NCBI GenBank assembly: GCA_965659415.1 | Contig: CBFHVA010000009.1 | Span: forward strand, 54,004-118,003 | DNA length: 64,000 bases | Source of the DNA: Phaeocystidibacter sp965659415 | GTDB lineage: Bacteria > Bacteroidota > Bacteroidia > Flavobacteriales > Schleiferiaceae | Direction of reading: 5' to 3' | Shown here: positions 41,789 through 50,547 of the stretch, in pieces | Layout: the number at the start of each line of letters is the position of its first letter | Numbering within the stretch: the stretch's first letter is position 1 | The notes under the pieces: model-generated | The model's database searches: none | What the model saw: the letters and a program-made list of their open reading frames with translations, nothing else | What the model was told of the DNA's origin: nothing | Translations under genes and position numbers: made by a program

Positions 41789-43606
41789 ATGTCCGATATC
41801 ATTTCACTTCTGCCCGACCATGTGGCCAATCAAATTGCGGCAGGTGAAGTAGTTCAACGCCCTTCTTCCGTAGTAAAAGAACTGCTGGAAAACGCAGTAG
41901 ATGCAGGAAGTACAGAGGTGCACCTCATCGTTCAAGATGCGGGTAAAACCCTTATTCAAGTGGTGGACAATGGAAAGGGTATGTCTTACGCGGATGCCCG
42001 GCTTTCGTTTGAACGTCATGCCACGAGTAAGATTTCCTTGGCTGACGATCTATTCAATTTGAAAACAATGGGGTTTCGTGGAGAAGCCTTGGCCTCTATT
42101 GCTGCAGTTGCTCAGGTTGAAATGAAAACCCGACCTAAGGCCGATGAAGTAGGCACCGAGCTTCGCATCGAAGGAAGTGAAGTGATTCACCAAAAGGCTT
42201 GTCAGTCTGCGGCCGGAACTTCAATTAGCGTTCGTAACTTATTCTTCAACATCCCGGCAAGAAGGCAATTTTTGAAGAGTGATTCCGTGGAGAACCGCCA
42301 CATTATCGATGCTTTTGAACATGTAGCCTTGGCCTATCCCCATATTGCTTTCCGATTCACGCAGAATGGAAATGAAATCTTCTTTTTACCTGAAGGGAAC
42401 TTACGCCAGCGTATTACTGCCGTTTTCGGTAAGAAATTCAATGAAAGACTGGTTCCGGTAGAAGAAGTAACTGACGTAGTGAAGCTGAATGGCTTTGTAT
42501 TGAAGCCAGAATTTGCGCGGAAAACCCGAGGTGAGCAGTTCTTCTTCGTAAATGACCGATTCATAAAAAACAGCTATCTCCATCACGCGGTGAGTCATGC
42601 ATTTGAACATTTGATCCGGCCGGGCGACTATCCAAGCTACTTCTTGTATATGCAAATTGATCCATCTCGGATTGATGTAAATATTCACCCAACTAAAACG
42701 GAAATCAAGTTCGACGATGAGAAGGCCATTTATGCCATCATACGTTCGGCTGTTAAACACGCCCTTGGGCAGTTTAACATTACACCAAGCCTCGATTTTA
42801 ACCAAAATGTAGAAGACATTCCCATTCCGGATGTCAATCGTCCAGTAGTGCCGCCAGTGGTGCAAGTTGACCCTAGTTTTAATCCTTTTGCAGATTCATC
42901 CTCAACAGCCAAACCATCCCATTCGTCACACTACCAAAAAGAGAAAGTGGATCCGAATTGGCGGAGCCTATATGCAGATGAAGCTCAACAACCAGATTCA
43001 AGCGTTCAGATAGATGCCAATTGGGAAGAGGCGAATACCACCGAGGAAGTGTGTTTTCAGTTCGACCAACGATTTGTGATTACAAAAGTGAGAAAGGCAC
43101 TCGTTGCTATTCACCAACAACGTGCGCATCGTCGAATTCAATACGAGCGATTTAAACGTTTGTTGGGGTCGGAACATGCACCATCTCAGCAATTGCTCTT
43201 CCCCGTAAATGTGCACATGTCGGCTGCCAATCTCAGTGCGTTGAAGGAACTCGGAGAAACGTTACATCGCATGGGATTTGAGTTGGAATACTTAGGTCAG
43301 CAGCAAGCCGTTGTTCAAGGTATCCCTATGCAGCTCTCGGAAGGTGAAATTCAAAGTGTACTTGAAAAACTAGTGGAAGATCAAAAACTAGAATCCGACA
43401 TATTCCGCAATGACTTGCACCATGCCATGGCCAAGAGTTTGAGTCAGCACAGCTCCATACGAGCGGGTAAATCACTCACCAAGGATGAAATGCAGTACCT
43501 GATCCACGAACTCTTTGCCTGTGAAATGCCTTATACCGATATCTTTGGTCAACCCATTGTGATTCAAATTGGCACTGAGGATCTCGACAAAAAATTCAAT
43601 GAATGA
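41789..43606 (+). CDS. mutL: DNA mismatch repair protein MutL
   Basis: MutL, 605 residues, couples mismatch recognition by MutS to strand incision. The N-terminal GHKL ATPase (about 1-330) has IAAGEVVQRPSSVVKELLEN, VVDNGKGM, RHATSKI, GFRGEALASIAAVA and a DNA-binding part ending IHPTKTEIKFDDE. A Pro/Ser-rich linker (about 345-415) precedes the dimerisation domain. In that domain the endonuclease motif DQHA(x)2E(x)4E reads HQQRAHRRIQYE (442-453), with Asp, His and the first Glu replaced, so nicking activity looks lost. Its stop codon overlaps the rhomboid start by 4 bases. Confidence 0.96.
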   Translation: MSDIISLLPDHVANQIAAGEVVQRPSSVVKELLENAVDAGSTEVHLIVQDAGKTLIQVVDNGKGMSYADARLSFERHATSKISLADDLFNLKTMGFRGEALASIAAVAQVEMKTRPKADEVGTELRIEGSEVIHQKACQSAAGTSISVRNLFFNIPARRQFLKSDSVENRHIIDAFEHVALAYPHIAFRFTQNGNEIFFLPEGNLRQRITAVFGKKFNERLVPVEEVTDVVKLNGFVLKPEFARKTRGEQFFFVNDRFIKNSYLHHAVSHAFEHLIRPGDYPSYFLYMQIDPSRIDVNIHPTKTEIKFDDEKAIYAIIRSAVKHALGQFNITPSLDFNQNVEDIPIPDVNRPVVPPVVQVDPSFNPFADSSSTAKPSHSSHYQKEKVDPNWRSLYADEAQQPDSSVQIDANWEEANTTEEVCFQFDQRFVITKVRKALVAIHQQRAHRRIQYERFKRLLGSEHAPSQQLLFPVNVHMSAANLSALKELGETLHRMGFELEYLGQQQAVVQGIPMQLSEGEIQSVLEKLVEDQKLESDIFRNDLHHAMAKSLSQHSSIRAGKSLTKDEMQYLIHELFACEMPYTDIFGQPIVIQIGTEDLDKKFNE

Positions 43607-44337
43607 ACTATAGACCCCAAAGCTTTTCCATCTTACCACCTGTGATTAAGAACCTCTTGATCATTAATGGTATTTTCTTCTTGGCCAAATTCGTAATGGA
43701 AAACACCTTCGGCCTTGATTTAAATGAGTTATTAGGCCTTTATTTCCCTACCTCCAACAACTTTCAGCCGTTCCAGTTGGTAACGCATATGTTCATGCAT
43801 GGAAGCTTTACTCACGTGTTTTTCAACATGTTTGCACTTTGGATGTTTGGTGCCCAACTTGAAAATATCTGGGGACCAAAACGCTTTCTCATTTTCTACT
43901 TCATTTCGGCGCTCGGCGGCGCTGTTTTACATGAAGCCGTATTGTGGTACGAATATGCCGAGGTCATGCAAAGCATAAGTGCCGACCAAGCTTCCATCGT
44001 TCTGAATGAGGGACGATCTGTACTTGTGCGAGGGTTGAACTATTCAGACCCTATGATGGCTGAATTAAATGGTCTAATGAATGTACCAGTAGTGGGAGCA
44101 TCCGGTGCCGTTTTCGGAATACTCCTAGGGTTCGGGATGACTTTCCCCAATTCACTCATCTACATCTACTTCCTCTTCCCTATCAAGGCAAAATACTTTG
44201 TGATGATATACGGAGCCTTAGAGTTGTGGAATGGCCTAGCTAACTCTGCAAGCCCAATTGCCCACTTTGCACACCTAGGCGGCATGCTTTTCGGCTATTT
44301 GTTGATTCGTTATTGGAGATCTAACAGTTATCGCTAA
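43603..44337 (+). CDS. Rhomboid family intramembrane serine protease (first copy)
   Basis: A 244-residue membrane protein with about six or seven helices. The catalytic dyad is present: Ser167 in GASGAVFG and His224 in HFAHLGGMLFGY. The helix-2 HMFMHGSFTHVFFNMFALW has the His and Asn residues of the oxyanion region. Rhomboids cut other membrane proteins within the bilayer; substrates are unknown. An insertion of about 40 residues lies between helices 3 and 4 (around 115-160). It overlaps mutL by 4 bases and the next rhomboid gene by 1 base (TAATG), so the group is translated as a coupled unit. Confidence 0.94.
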   Translation: MNYRPQSFSILPPVIKNLLIINGIFFLAKFVMENTFGLDLNELLGLYFPTSNNFQPFQLVTHMFMHGSFTHVFFNMFALWMFGAQLENIWGPKRFLIFYFISALGGAVLHEAVLWYEYAEVMQSISADQASIVLNEGRSVLVRGLNYSDPMMAELNGLMNVPVVGASGAVFGILLGFGMTFPNSLIYIYFLFPIKAKYFVMIYGALELWNGLANSASPIAHFAHLGGMLFGYLLIRYWRSNSYR

Positions 44338-45218
44338 TGGCATCAATTGGTGAACAAATAAGAGCTCAGTTTCAGCAAGCCAATTGGCTTAATCGCCTAC
44401 TCTATATCAACATAGGTGTTTTCGCCGTATTGATTATTGGTCAGGCTATTTTCAGCTTAGCACGTATCGACTTTATTGGTGTGGTTCGGCCCTTTATTGC
44501 AATACCGAGCAACAGCTTTGAATTACTGATTAAGCCGTGGACGCTCTTCACTTATATGTTTGTTCATTTCGGTTTCTTTCACATCCTGTTTAACCTCATC
44601 ATCTTGTTCTTCACCGGAAGAATTTTCGTGGATTTTTTAGGCGATAAACGAATATTACCGGTTTACATTCTTGGTGGATTAGCAGGGGGCTTGCTCTTCT
44701 TCATCCTCTTCAATATCTCTCCGGCACTTTCTGCGGGTCAGCCCATGATTGGCGCAAGTGCCGGCGTTATGGCCGTTGTGGTTGCCGCTGCAACCAAGGC
44801 GCCAAACCTCACAGTGCGACTCTTCTTCGTGCTCGAAGTGAAGTTCTGGGTAGTTGCCGTAGGTATGGTTTTTCTCGATTTCGTGAATTTCCAAGATGGG
44901 AATACAGGCGGACATATTGCCCACCTCGGGGGAGCGGCTGTCGGTTATCTCTACATCCAAGCACTCGATAGAGGACGCGATTGGTCCAATGGATTCTGGA
45001 ACGTCATTCGACGCATTCAAGGATTGTTCAAACGTCAGCCTAAAATGCGTACCGTGCATCGATCACACTCGACTTCTAGATCAGCTTCAAACAACGCCAG
45101 GGCCTCTCAAAATGAGCAGGTACGAATGGATGAAATTCTCGATAAAATCAAGGTAAGCGGCTACGACAAGCTGTCAAAAGAGGAGAAGGATTTCCTGTTT
45201 AAATTCTCGAGAAAGTGA
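44337..45218 (+). CDS. Rhomboid family intramembrane serine protease (second copy)
   Basis: A 293-residue rhomboid with the dyad Ser141 (IGASAGVMAV) and His196 (HIAHLGGAAVGYLY), and helix-2 YMFVHFGFFHILFNLIIL. The active-site motif is GASA rather than the GASG of its neighbour. After the membrane domain a basic, disordered linker (about 230-265) leads to a short C-terminal segment MDEILDKIKVSGYDKLSKEE that recurs at the end of many Bacteroidetes rhomboids. The copies share the fold but differ in loops, so they look like an old duplication rather than a recent one. It overlaps the next gene by 4 bases. Confidence 0.94.
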   Translation: MASIGEQIRAQFQQANWLNRLLYINIGVFAVLIIGQAIFSLARIDFIGVVRPFIAIPSNSFELLIKPWTLFTYMFVHFGFFHILFNLIILFFTGRIFVDFLGDKRILPVYILGGLAGGLLFFILFNISPALSAGQPMIGASAGVMAVVVAAATKAPNLTVRLFFVLEVKFWVVAVGMVFLDFVNFQDGNTGGHIAHLGGAAVGYLYIQALDRGRDWSNGFWNVIRRIQGLFKRQPKMRTVHRSHSTSRSASNNARASQNEQVRMDEILDKIKVSGYDKLSKEEKDFLFKFSRK

Positions 45219-46312
45219 GGGAAAAGAATCGGAAGCTCAGGCGCAGCTTTATGAAGATGGTTCATCTTCCTTTCATTTTTTTCTATCTCCTGTGCTCCTT
45301 TGCCTATTTAGCAGACCCTTCCCAGTATCCCTTTATGGGCGTTTTGGGCCTCCTGTTTCCCGCGGCATTGCTCGCGCAAGTTCTCTTTACTCTTTTCTGG
45401 CTTTGGCGCGGCTCAAAATTCGCCATAGGTAGTTTGTTCGTGCTACTCTTGGGCTGGTCGCATTTTTCAGGTGTGTTCCAATTCGGTAATTCGCCTTCCG
45501 CTGAGGCAAACGGGCAAGCTTTCAAAGTGCTCACCTACAATATTCATTATTGGCAATCGTACCTTGATGAGGACATGGACTCCACACGTAAGGAGCTCAA
45601 CCATATGATTGCTGCCGAAAACCCAGACTTGATATTTCTGCAAGAGAATATTGAAATCGAGGATTTCCAAGCCATTCCCCTCCCCCACAAACATCACGTA
45701 CGCATGACGGATCACACCAGTTATGGCTTGGGATTCGCTTCGCGTTATCCATTCATCGATAAGGGGGAAGTGAACTACACACGGGAGCGCGGAGGATACC
45801 AAAAGTTCGCCTGGGTTGATGTACTCATTGACAGTACTGTAGTAAGAGCCATCAACGTACATATGGTGAACACTTCACTCAGGCCTGAGCAATATCAAAC
45901 CCTTACAGGTGGTTCGGAATCAGAACTAACCGGTGAACGTCTAGAAGAAGAAAGTAGAGACATCTATCGCCGGCTCAGAGATTCATATGAGATTCGAGGT
46001 TCCCAGGTGAATGACTTAGTGACCTTCATTCAAAACTCTCCACACCCTGTGATTTTGGCCGGCGACTTTAACGACACGCCCACAGGCTATGTATACCGAA
46101 GTGTTGAAGCTGAACTAGAGGACGCATTCAAGGCCGCAGGTAAGGGCACGGGCGACTCCTACAATAAGATATCTTTTGTACCGCTTCGCATCGATTATAT
46201 CTTTTCCAACCCCGAAGCCTTTCGAGCCCTCGATCATAAGGTTATTCAGTCACAGTGGAGCGACCATAAACCGGTGGTTGCTGAGTTTATTCTAACTCCT
46301 AGCGCTTCTTAA
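45215..46312 (+). CDS. Endonuclease/exonuclease/phosphatase family membrane protein
   Basis: A 365-residue protein with two or three N-terminal membrane helices (about 14-90) and an EEP domain outside or inside the membrane (about 105-360). Active-site motifs: KVLTYNIHYW, PDLIFLQENIE (Mg-binding Glu), NVHMVNTSL, ILAGDFNDTPTG (catalytic Asp/Asn) and SDHKPVVAEF at the end. Members act on nucleic acids, phosphoinositides or sphingomyelin; with membrane helices a phosphodiesterase acting on the envelope side is possible. Start is uncertain: GTG at 45215 overlaps the rhomboid stop (GTGA), and ATG at 45251 would also work. The 3' end overlaps the convergent gene by 14 bases. Confidence 0.87.
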   Translation: MREKNRKLRRSFMKMVHLPFIFFYLLCSFAYLADPSQYPFMGVLGLLFPAALLAQVLFTLFWLWRGSKFAIGSLFVLLLGWSHFSGVFQFGNSPSAEANGQAFKVLTYNIHYWQSYLDEDMDSTRKELNHMIAAENPDLIFLQENIEIEDFQAIPLPHKHHVRMTDHTSYGLGFASRYPFIDKGEVNYTRERGGYQKFAWVDVLIDSTVVRAINVHMVNTSLRPEQYQTLTGGSESELTGERLEEESRDIYRRLRDSYEIRGSQVNDLVTFIQNSPHPVILAGDFNDTPTGYVYRSVEAELEDAFKAAGKGTGDSYNKISFVPLRIDYIFSNPEAFRALDHKVIQSQWSDHKPVVAEFILTPSAS

Positions 46313-47894
46313 CTCTTTTGAGATCGAGGAGATTAAGCGCATTCGGTGTTAGTCCCTCAATGTTCTTAGGTACAAATCTCACCACTTCATCGTAGTACAA
46401 GGGGATAACTGGAGCCTGATGCACGATGGTTGAGTCGAGCTGTTGGTTTAGCCTGATTCTATCCTCAGCATTCAACGTCCTCTGCGATACATCGTACAGC
46501 TTATCAAACTGTTTATTGGTGAAGAATGTGTAGTTAGGTCCCTCAGGTGAATGATTTTCTGAATGAAATAAGAGCATGTAGTTCTCCGCATCGGGATAAT
46601 CGGCCACCCATGAAGCGCGAAAAAATGGCAACGTACCATTCGCTTTTCCCTCTCTCAATGTCGCTGGAGGAAGCACCTCTACATCCACGGGTATACCCAG
46701 TTGATTCCACGAAGCTTGTAGGTATTCACAAATATCTCTGTAGTTGGCAGTGGTACTCAGAGTAAAGGCGGTCATCCCATTTCCGTTAGGGTAACCCGCC
46801 TCAGCTAACAATGCCAATGCACTGTCGCGGTTCGCCTGATAACCGCCCGTCCTCTCCGGGTTAAAACTGGGCAATCCCTTCGGTATCATTCCTCCATTAG
46901 CTGGTTCACCTATCCCATTGCGCAAAAAACGCATCATTCGGTTACGGTCAATCGACAAGTTCAAGGCCAGTCGTATTCGCTCATCAGAAAGCGGATGGCT
47001 AACTGGAAGCTGCTGATTGATAGCCAGGTATTCCGTGTTTAGGTAAGGCACCAATTGCAAGTCGAATTGATCTTGATACTCCCTTCGAAGTGCGCCATCT
47101 CGGGTGAGTAGTTCATCCTTATAACTGGCATCAAGACCAGATAAAAAATCCGTTTCTCCCTTTAGAAACTCCATAAAGGCCGCCTGCCGATCGCTGATAA
47201 AGTCAACGGCAACCGCTTCCAAATAAGGCAATGGCTCGCCATCTTCAATTTCGTGGTAATCGGGATTTCTTCTGAATACCAGCTTTTCATCGGTAGACCA
47301 CCATTGGAACTGAAACGGTCCCGTTCCCACAGGTCTACGACCGAATTCAGGCCCGAGCGCTTCCACCACCTCTTTTGGAACCACCGAACAATACTTCATG
47401 GTCAATAATCCCAGGAATGGCGCAAAAGGTTCCTTCAACACGATGGTTACCGAATCAGGATGCGCCGAATAAAGTGTATCTACCTTACCGAGCACCCATG
47501 CTCCAGGTGAGGCTGTTTTGGGATCCACCAATCGGTTTAAGCTGTACACTACATCATCCCCCGTTACTTTCCGTTCGGATTCTGTCAACGATTCGTGCTT
47601 GTGGAACAACACATCATTTCTCAGCTGAAACTGATACGTTACTCCGTCATTCAACAAAGCCCAATCCGATGCAATGGCTGGAGAAACGAGCAGATTATCA
47701 TCCATCTGCACCAAACCATTGAAGAGCTGATGACAAGCCCAAATATTGGATTGCTCTCTTGCGAAGGCAGGGTCTAGTGTAGAAATGCCAGATGGTTCGT
47801 TGTATCGAAAGACAGTACTTGGGTCGCGTTCGGGAACTTTAGAACAAGACATGACTACAAGCAACAAACCTAAAATGATTGGTGACTTCTTCAT
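46299..47894 (-). CDS. Oligopeptide-type ABC substrate-binding lipoprotein (SBP_bac_5)
   Basis: A 531-residue lipoprotein (MKKSPIILGLLLVVMSC, Cys17) of the DppA/OppA family: STLDPAFAREQSNIWACHQL, the YQFQLRNDVLFHKHESLTES start of domain I, DDVVYSLNRLVDP, PVGTGPFQFQWW and AEAGYPNGNGMTAFTL are all family features. Such proteins bind peptides or related ligands for an ABC importer. No permease or ATPase genes flank it, so it is an orphan that either pairs with a transporter elsewhere or serves another role. Its -7 box ends 5 bases before the ATG. Converges with the EEP gene with a 14-base overlap. Confidence 0.92.
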   Translation of the reverse strand: MKKSPIILGLLLVVMSCSKVPERDPSTVFRYNEPSGISTLDPAFAREQSNIWACHQLFNGLVQMDDNLLVSPAIASDWALLNDGVTYQFQLRNDVLFHKHESLTESERKVTGDDVVYSLNRLVDPKTASPGAWVLGKVDTLYSAHPDSVTIVLKEPFAPFLGLLTMKYCSVVPKEVVEALGPEFGRRPVGTGPFQFQWWSTDEKLVFRRNPDYHEIEDGEPLPYLEAVAVDFISDRQAAFMEFLKGETDFLSGLDASYKDELLTRDGALRREYQDQFDLQLVPYLNTEYLAINQQLPVSHPLSDERIRLALNLSIDRNRMMRFLRNGIGEPANGGMIPKGLPSFNPERTGGYQANRDSALALLAEAGYPNGNGMTAFTLSTTANYRDICEYLQASWNQLGIPVDVEVLPPATLREGKANGTLPFFRASWVADYPDAENYMLLFHSENHSPEGPNYTFFTNKQFDKLYDVSQRTLNAEDRIRLNQQLDSTIVHQAPVIPLYYDEVVRFVPKNIEGLTPNALNLLDLKRVKKR

Positions 47895-47899
47895 TACTT

Positions 47900-47907
47900 C
47901 AAATGTA
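47900..47907 (-). promoter_or_regulatory. -7 box directly before the peptide-binding lipoprotein gene
   Basis: On the minus strand TACATTTG matches TAnnTTTG and ends 5 bases before the ATG (47894-47892). No -33 element is clear. Confidence 0.45.
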
Positions 47908-47982
47908 CGTCCTAAACCGTTAGGGGACTAACCTCATGCCCTCAGTACACAACGATATGATATACACGTTCTAACATATTTG

Positions 47983-47990
47983 TACCTTTG
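47983..47990 (+). promoter_or_regulatory. -7 box directly before mtaB
   Basis: TACCTTTG matches TAnnTTTG and ends 8 bases before the ATG at 47999. The expected transcript start is at or within one or two bases of the start codon. Confidence 0.5.
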
Positions 47991-47998
47991 CGCCCGCT

Positions 47999-49330
47999 AT
48001 GGAAATGAATGGAAGAACAGTTGCTTTTCACACGCTGGGCTGCAAATTAAATTTTGCAGAAACCAGCACAATTGCTCGTGATTTTGAGACCAAGGGATAT
48101 GCAAAACGTGAATTCCATGAACCTTCGGATGTATACGTAATCAATACATGCTCTGTAACGCAGAATGCCGATAAGGAATGTCGAAGTATTGTAAATCGAG
48201 CGATGCGAACCAACCCCGATGCCTTTGTGGTCATTGTAGGGTGTTACGCTCAGCTTCAACCCGAAGAAATTGCAGCCATTCCTGGAGTTGATTTGGTATT
48301 AGGTGCCACTGAGAAATTTAAAGTTACCGATTACCTCAACGACTTGACGAAATCAGACATGGGTGAGGTCCACTCTTGTGAAATAGATGAAGCCAACACC
48401 TTTGTTGGAAGCTATTCCGTAGGCGATCGAACTCGTGCTTTTCTAAAAGTTCAAGATGGGTGCGACTATAAATGTACGTACTGCACCATTCCTCGAGCAA
48501 GAGGCGTAAGCCGAAGTGACACGCTTCAAAACGTGATTGCTCAAGCTGAAGAAGTAGCCGCGCAAGACATTAAGGAGATTGTACTTACAGGAGTGAACAT
48601 TGGCGATTATGGCAAAGGTGAGCACGGCAACAAAAAGCATGAACATACCTTCTTTGAACTTGTCCAAGAGCTGGATCAAGTGAAAGGAATCGATAGGTTG
48701 AGAATTTCATCCATTGAACCCAATTTGCTCAAGGATAAAACCATTCAATTTGTTTCGAAAAGCAATCGCTTTGTTCCCCACTTTCATGTTCCCTTACAAA
48801 GTGGAAGCAATAATATGCTAAAGCGAATGAAGCGAAGGTACTTGCGTGAATTGTATGCAGATCGGGTATCGACCATCAAGCAGCACATGCCTCATGCTTG
48901 TATCGGTGTAGATGTTATCGTTGGATTTCCGGGAGAAACAGAGGAGCGCTTTATGGAGACCTATGAGTTCCTCAAGGAACTCCCAATTTCTTATCTCCAT
49001 GTGTTCACATTTAGTGAGCGTCCCAATACAGAAGCTTGGGATATGGATGGCGTAGTTCCCATTCCCGAAAGAAAGCGACGGAATAAAATGCTTCGAGTGC
49101 TCTCTGCAAAAAAGAGAAGGGCATTCTATGAATCACAATTGGGCAGTGAACGACGCGTTCTTTTCGAAGGAGAGAATAAGCAAGGATGGATTCACGGCTT
49201 CACTGAGAACTATGTAAAGGTTAAAACCCATTGGAATCCTACTTTGGTGAACCAGGTACAACACGTGGTTTTATCTGAAATCGATGAAGATGGAGTCGTT
49301 CGTTTTGAGTCGATAGCTGAAAAAGTTTAG
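47999..49330 (+). CDS. mtaB: tRNA t6A37 methylthiotransferase MtaB
   Basis: A 443-residue radical SAM enzyme that turns t6A into ms2t6A at position 37 of tRNA. Domains: MTTase N-terminal domain (about 5-125) with three conserved Cys (TLGCKLN, NTCSVT, VGCYAQ) holding an auxiliary 4Fe-4S cluster; radical SAM domain (about 145-370) with DGCDYKCTYCTIPRARG giving CxxxCxxC; C-terminal TRAM-like domain (about 375-440). The GCKLNFAET opening and the lack of a C-terminal extension favour MtaB over MiaB or RimO. Its substrate is made by the pathway that begins with Sua5 (24925). Confidence 0.93.
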   Translation: MEMNGRTVAFHTLGCKLNFAETSTIARDFETKGYAKREFHEPSDVYVINTCSVTQNADKECRSIVNRAMRTNPDAFVVIVGCYAQLQPEEIAAIPGVDLVLGATEKFKVTDYLNDLTKSDMGEVHSCEIDEANTFVGSYSVGDRTRAFLKVQDGCDYKCTYCTIPRARGVSRSDTLQNVIAQAEEVAAQDIKEIVLTGVNIGDYGKGEHGNKKHEHTFFELVQELDQVKGIDRLRISSIEPNLLKDKTIQFVSKSNRFVPHFHVPLQSGSNNMLKRMKRRYLRELYADRVSTIKQHMPHACIGVDVIVGFPGETEERFMETYEFLKELPISYLHVFTFSERPNTEAWDMDGVVPIPERKRRNKMLRVLSAKKRRAFYESQLGSERRVLFEGENKQGWIHGFTENYVKVKTHWNPTLVNQVQHVVLSEIDEDGVVRFESIAEKV

Positions 49331-49398
49331 TCTCACCTATTCCATTTCGATTCCGCGTATTGTTTTGTACATTCGACAGCGTCGAAATAGCTTCATAA

Positions 49399-49683
49399 AT
49401 GTCCAGTTTTCAATTTACAGAGTATCGCCTAAAGCCCATGTTCAAGGATGATTTCCGCTTGGCATGGAGAAACTTGTACGGTACATTGAAAGAGGACGGG
49501 CACGTTGGCAAGGCCGAACTCTATAGCATGGAGGCTTCACGTTTCATGTCAATCATTGAATGGAAATCAAACGCCAAGGTTCTGGATGAAGAGCAATACG
49601 AAGTTCTACTCAAAGCCTTGCATGAAGTTCTCGATAGAATGGACATCACGCGTCCGCTACAGCAAGTAGAAAGCACCCAATAA
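49399..49683 (+). CDS. Small protein of unknown function
   Basis: A 94-residue soluble protein with no signal peptide or membrane segment. It reads as mixed alpha/beta with two predicted helices (DDFRLAWRNLYGTLKED and EEQYEVLLKALHEVLDRM) and a central SMEASRFMSIIEWKS segment. The layout is reminiscent of small dimeric alpha-beta barrel proteins, but I cannot assign a family. It lies 68 bases after mtaB, with a -7-like TACATTCG at 49368-49375, and 4 bases before the inositol monophosphatase gene, so it is probably co-transcribed with the latter. Confidence 0.7.
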   Translation: MSSFQFTEYRLKPMFKDDFRLAWRNLYGTLKEDGHVGKAELYSMEASRFMSIIEWKSNAKVLDEEQYEVLLKALHEVLDRMDITRPLQQVESTQ

Positions 49684-49687
49684 CCCT

Positions 49688-50476
49688 ATGGATTTAAAAG
49701 AGAAATGCACCGCGACTATTCACTTGGTTCGCGAAGTAGGTGCGTTCATACGCAGAGAGCAAGAGAAGGTGAAGAGCTCCGACGTTGAAACGAAGAGCTT
49801 GAACAGTTTGGTTTCCTATGTAGATAAGCAGGCTGAAGTTCGATTAGTAGAGGGTCTGAAATTGATATATCCCCAAGCTGGATTTATTGCAGAAGAAGGA
49901 ACTGGCGACCCAAATAAGAATGGATTCAATTGGATAGTAGACCCACTTGATGGCACTACCAACTACCTGCACGGCTTGCCTGAATATGCGGTTTCTGTTG
50001 CTTTGCATGATGGCAAACAAACAGTCATTGGAGTAGTTCTAGAAGTTGGTCAAAATGAGTGTTTTCACGCTTACCTGGAAGGCGGGGCGTTCTGCAATGG
50101 CGAACCAATAAAGGTGAGTGCTAAAACTAAGCTTAAAGACACCTTGGTTGCAACGGGCTTTCCTTACTATGACTTCGAAAAAATAGACGAGTACCTTGCC
50201 TTGCTGAAGGCTTGTTTTCAAAATACACGAGGAGTTCGCAGATGGGGCTCAGCTGCTGTTGATTTGGCCTATGTGGCTTGCGGACGATTTGATGCCTTTT
50301 TTGAGTACGGTCTCAATCCTTGGGATGTTGCGGCAGGAGAGTTTATTGTCCGCGAAGCCGGTGGAGAAGTATCGGCCTTCTCACCTAGCAACGACCCCAT
50401 ATTCGGCAGAGAAATCATTGCGGCTAACTCGGAGGTTTACAGTCAGGTCTCAGCTCTGGTGAAGCAATACTTGTAA
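49688..50476 (+). CDS. Inositol monophosphatase family protein (SuhB-like)
   Basis: A 262-residue Mg-dependent phosphatase of the inositol monophosphatase family. Metal-binding motifs are present: FIAEEGTG (Glu about 68), WIVDPLDGTTNYLHGLPEYA (DPxDGT, about 82-101) and the C-terminal NPWDVAAGEFIVREAGGE (WDxAAG, about 215-232). Substrates in bacteria include inositol phosphates, glycerol-2-phosphate and other sugar phosphates; SuhB also acts in rRNA transcription. The specific substrate cannot be told. Last gene of the plus-strand run; a terminator serving the opposite strand follows. Confidence 0.93.
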   Translation: MDLKEKCTATIHLVREVGAFIRREQEKVKSSDVETKSLNSLVSYVDKQAEVRLVEGLKLIYPQAGFIAEEGTGDPNKNGFNWIVDPLDGTTNYLHGLPEYAVSVALHDGKQTVIGVVLEVGQNECFHAYLEGGAFCNGEPIKVSAKTKLKDTLVATGFPYYDFEKIDEYLALLKACFQNTRGVRRWGSAAVDLAYVACGRFDAFFEYGLNPWDVAAGEFIVREAGGEVSAFSPSNDPIFGREIIAANSEVYSQVSALVKQYL

Positions 50477-50490
50477 TAGACTCCTCTCAT

Positions 50491-50522
50491 AAAAAAAGCC
50501 CCTTGACTCTCATCAAGGGGCT
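50491..50522 (-). terminator. Terminator of the large T9SS protein gene
   Basis: Perfect 10-base arms AGCCCCTTGA and TCAAGGGGCT flank a 6-base loop. On the minus strand the stem runs into seven T, 26 bases after the stop at 50548. The plus-strand side lacks a T-run but could still slow transcripts from 49688. Confidence 0.85.
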
Positions 50523-50547
50523 CGTTTGCTCGAAACAGATGGTTTGG

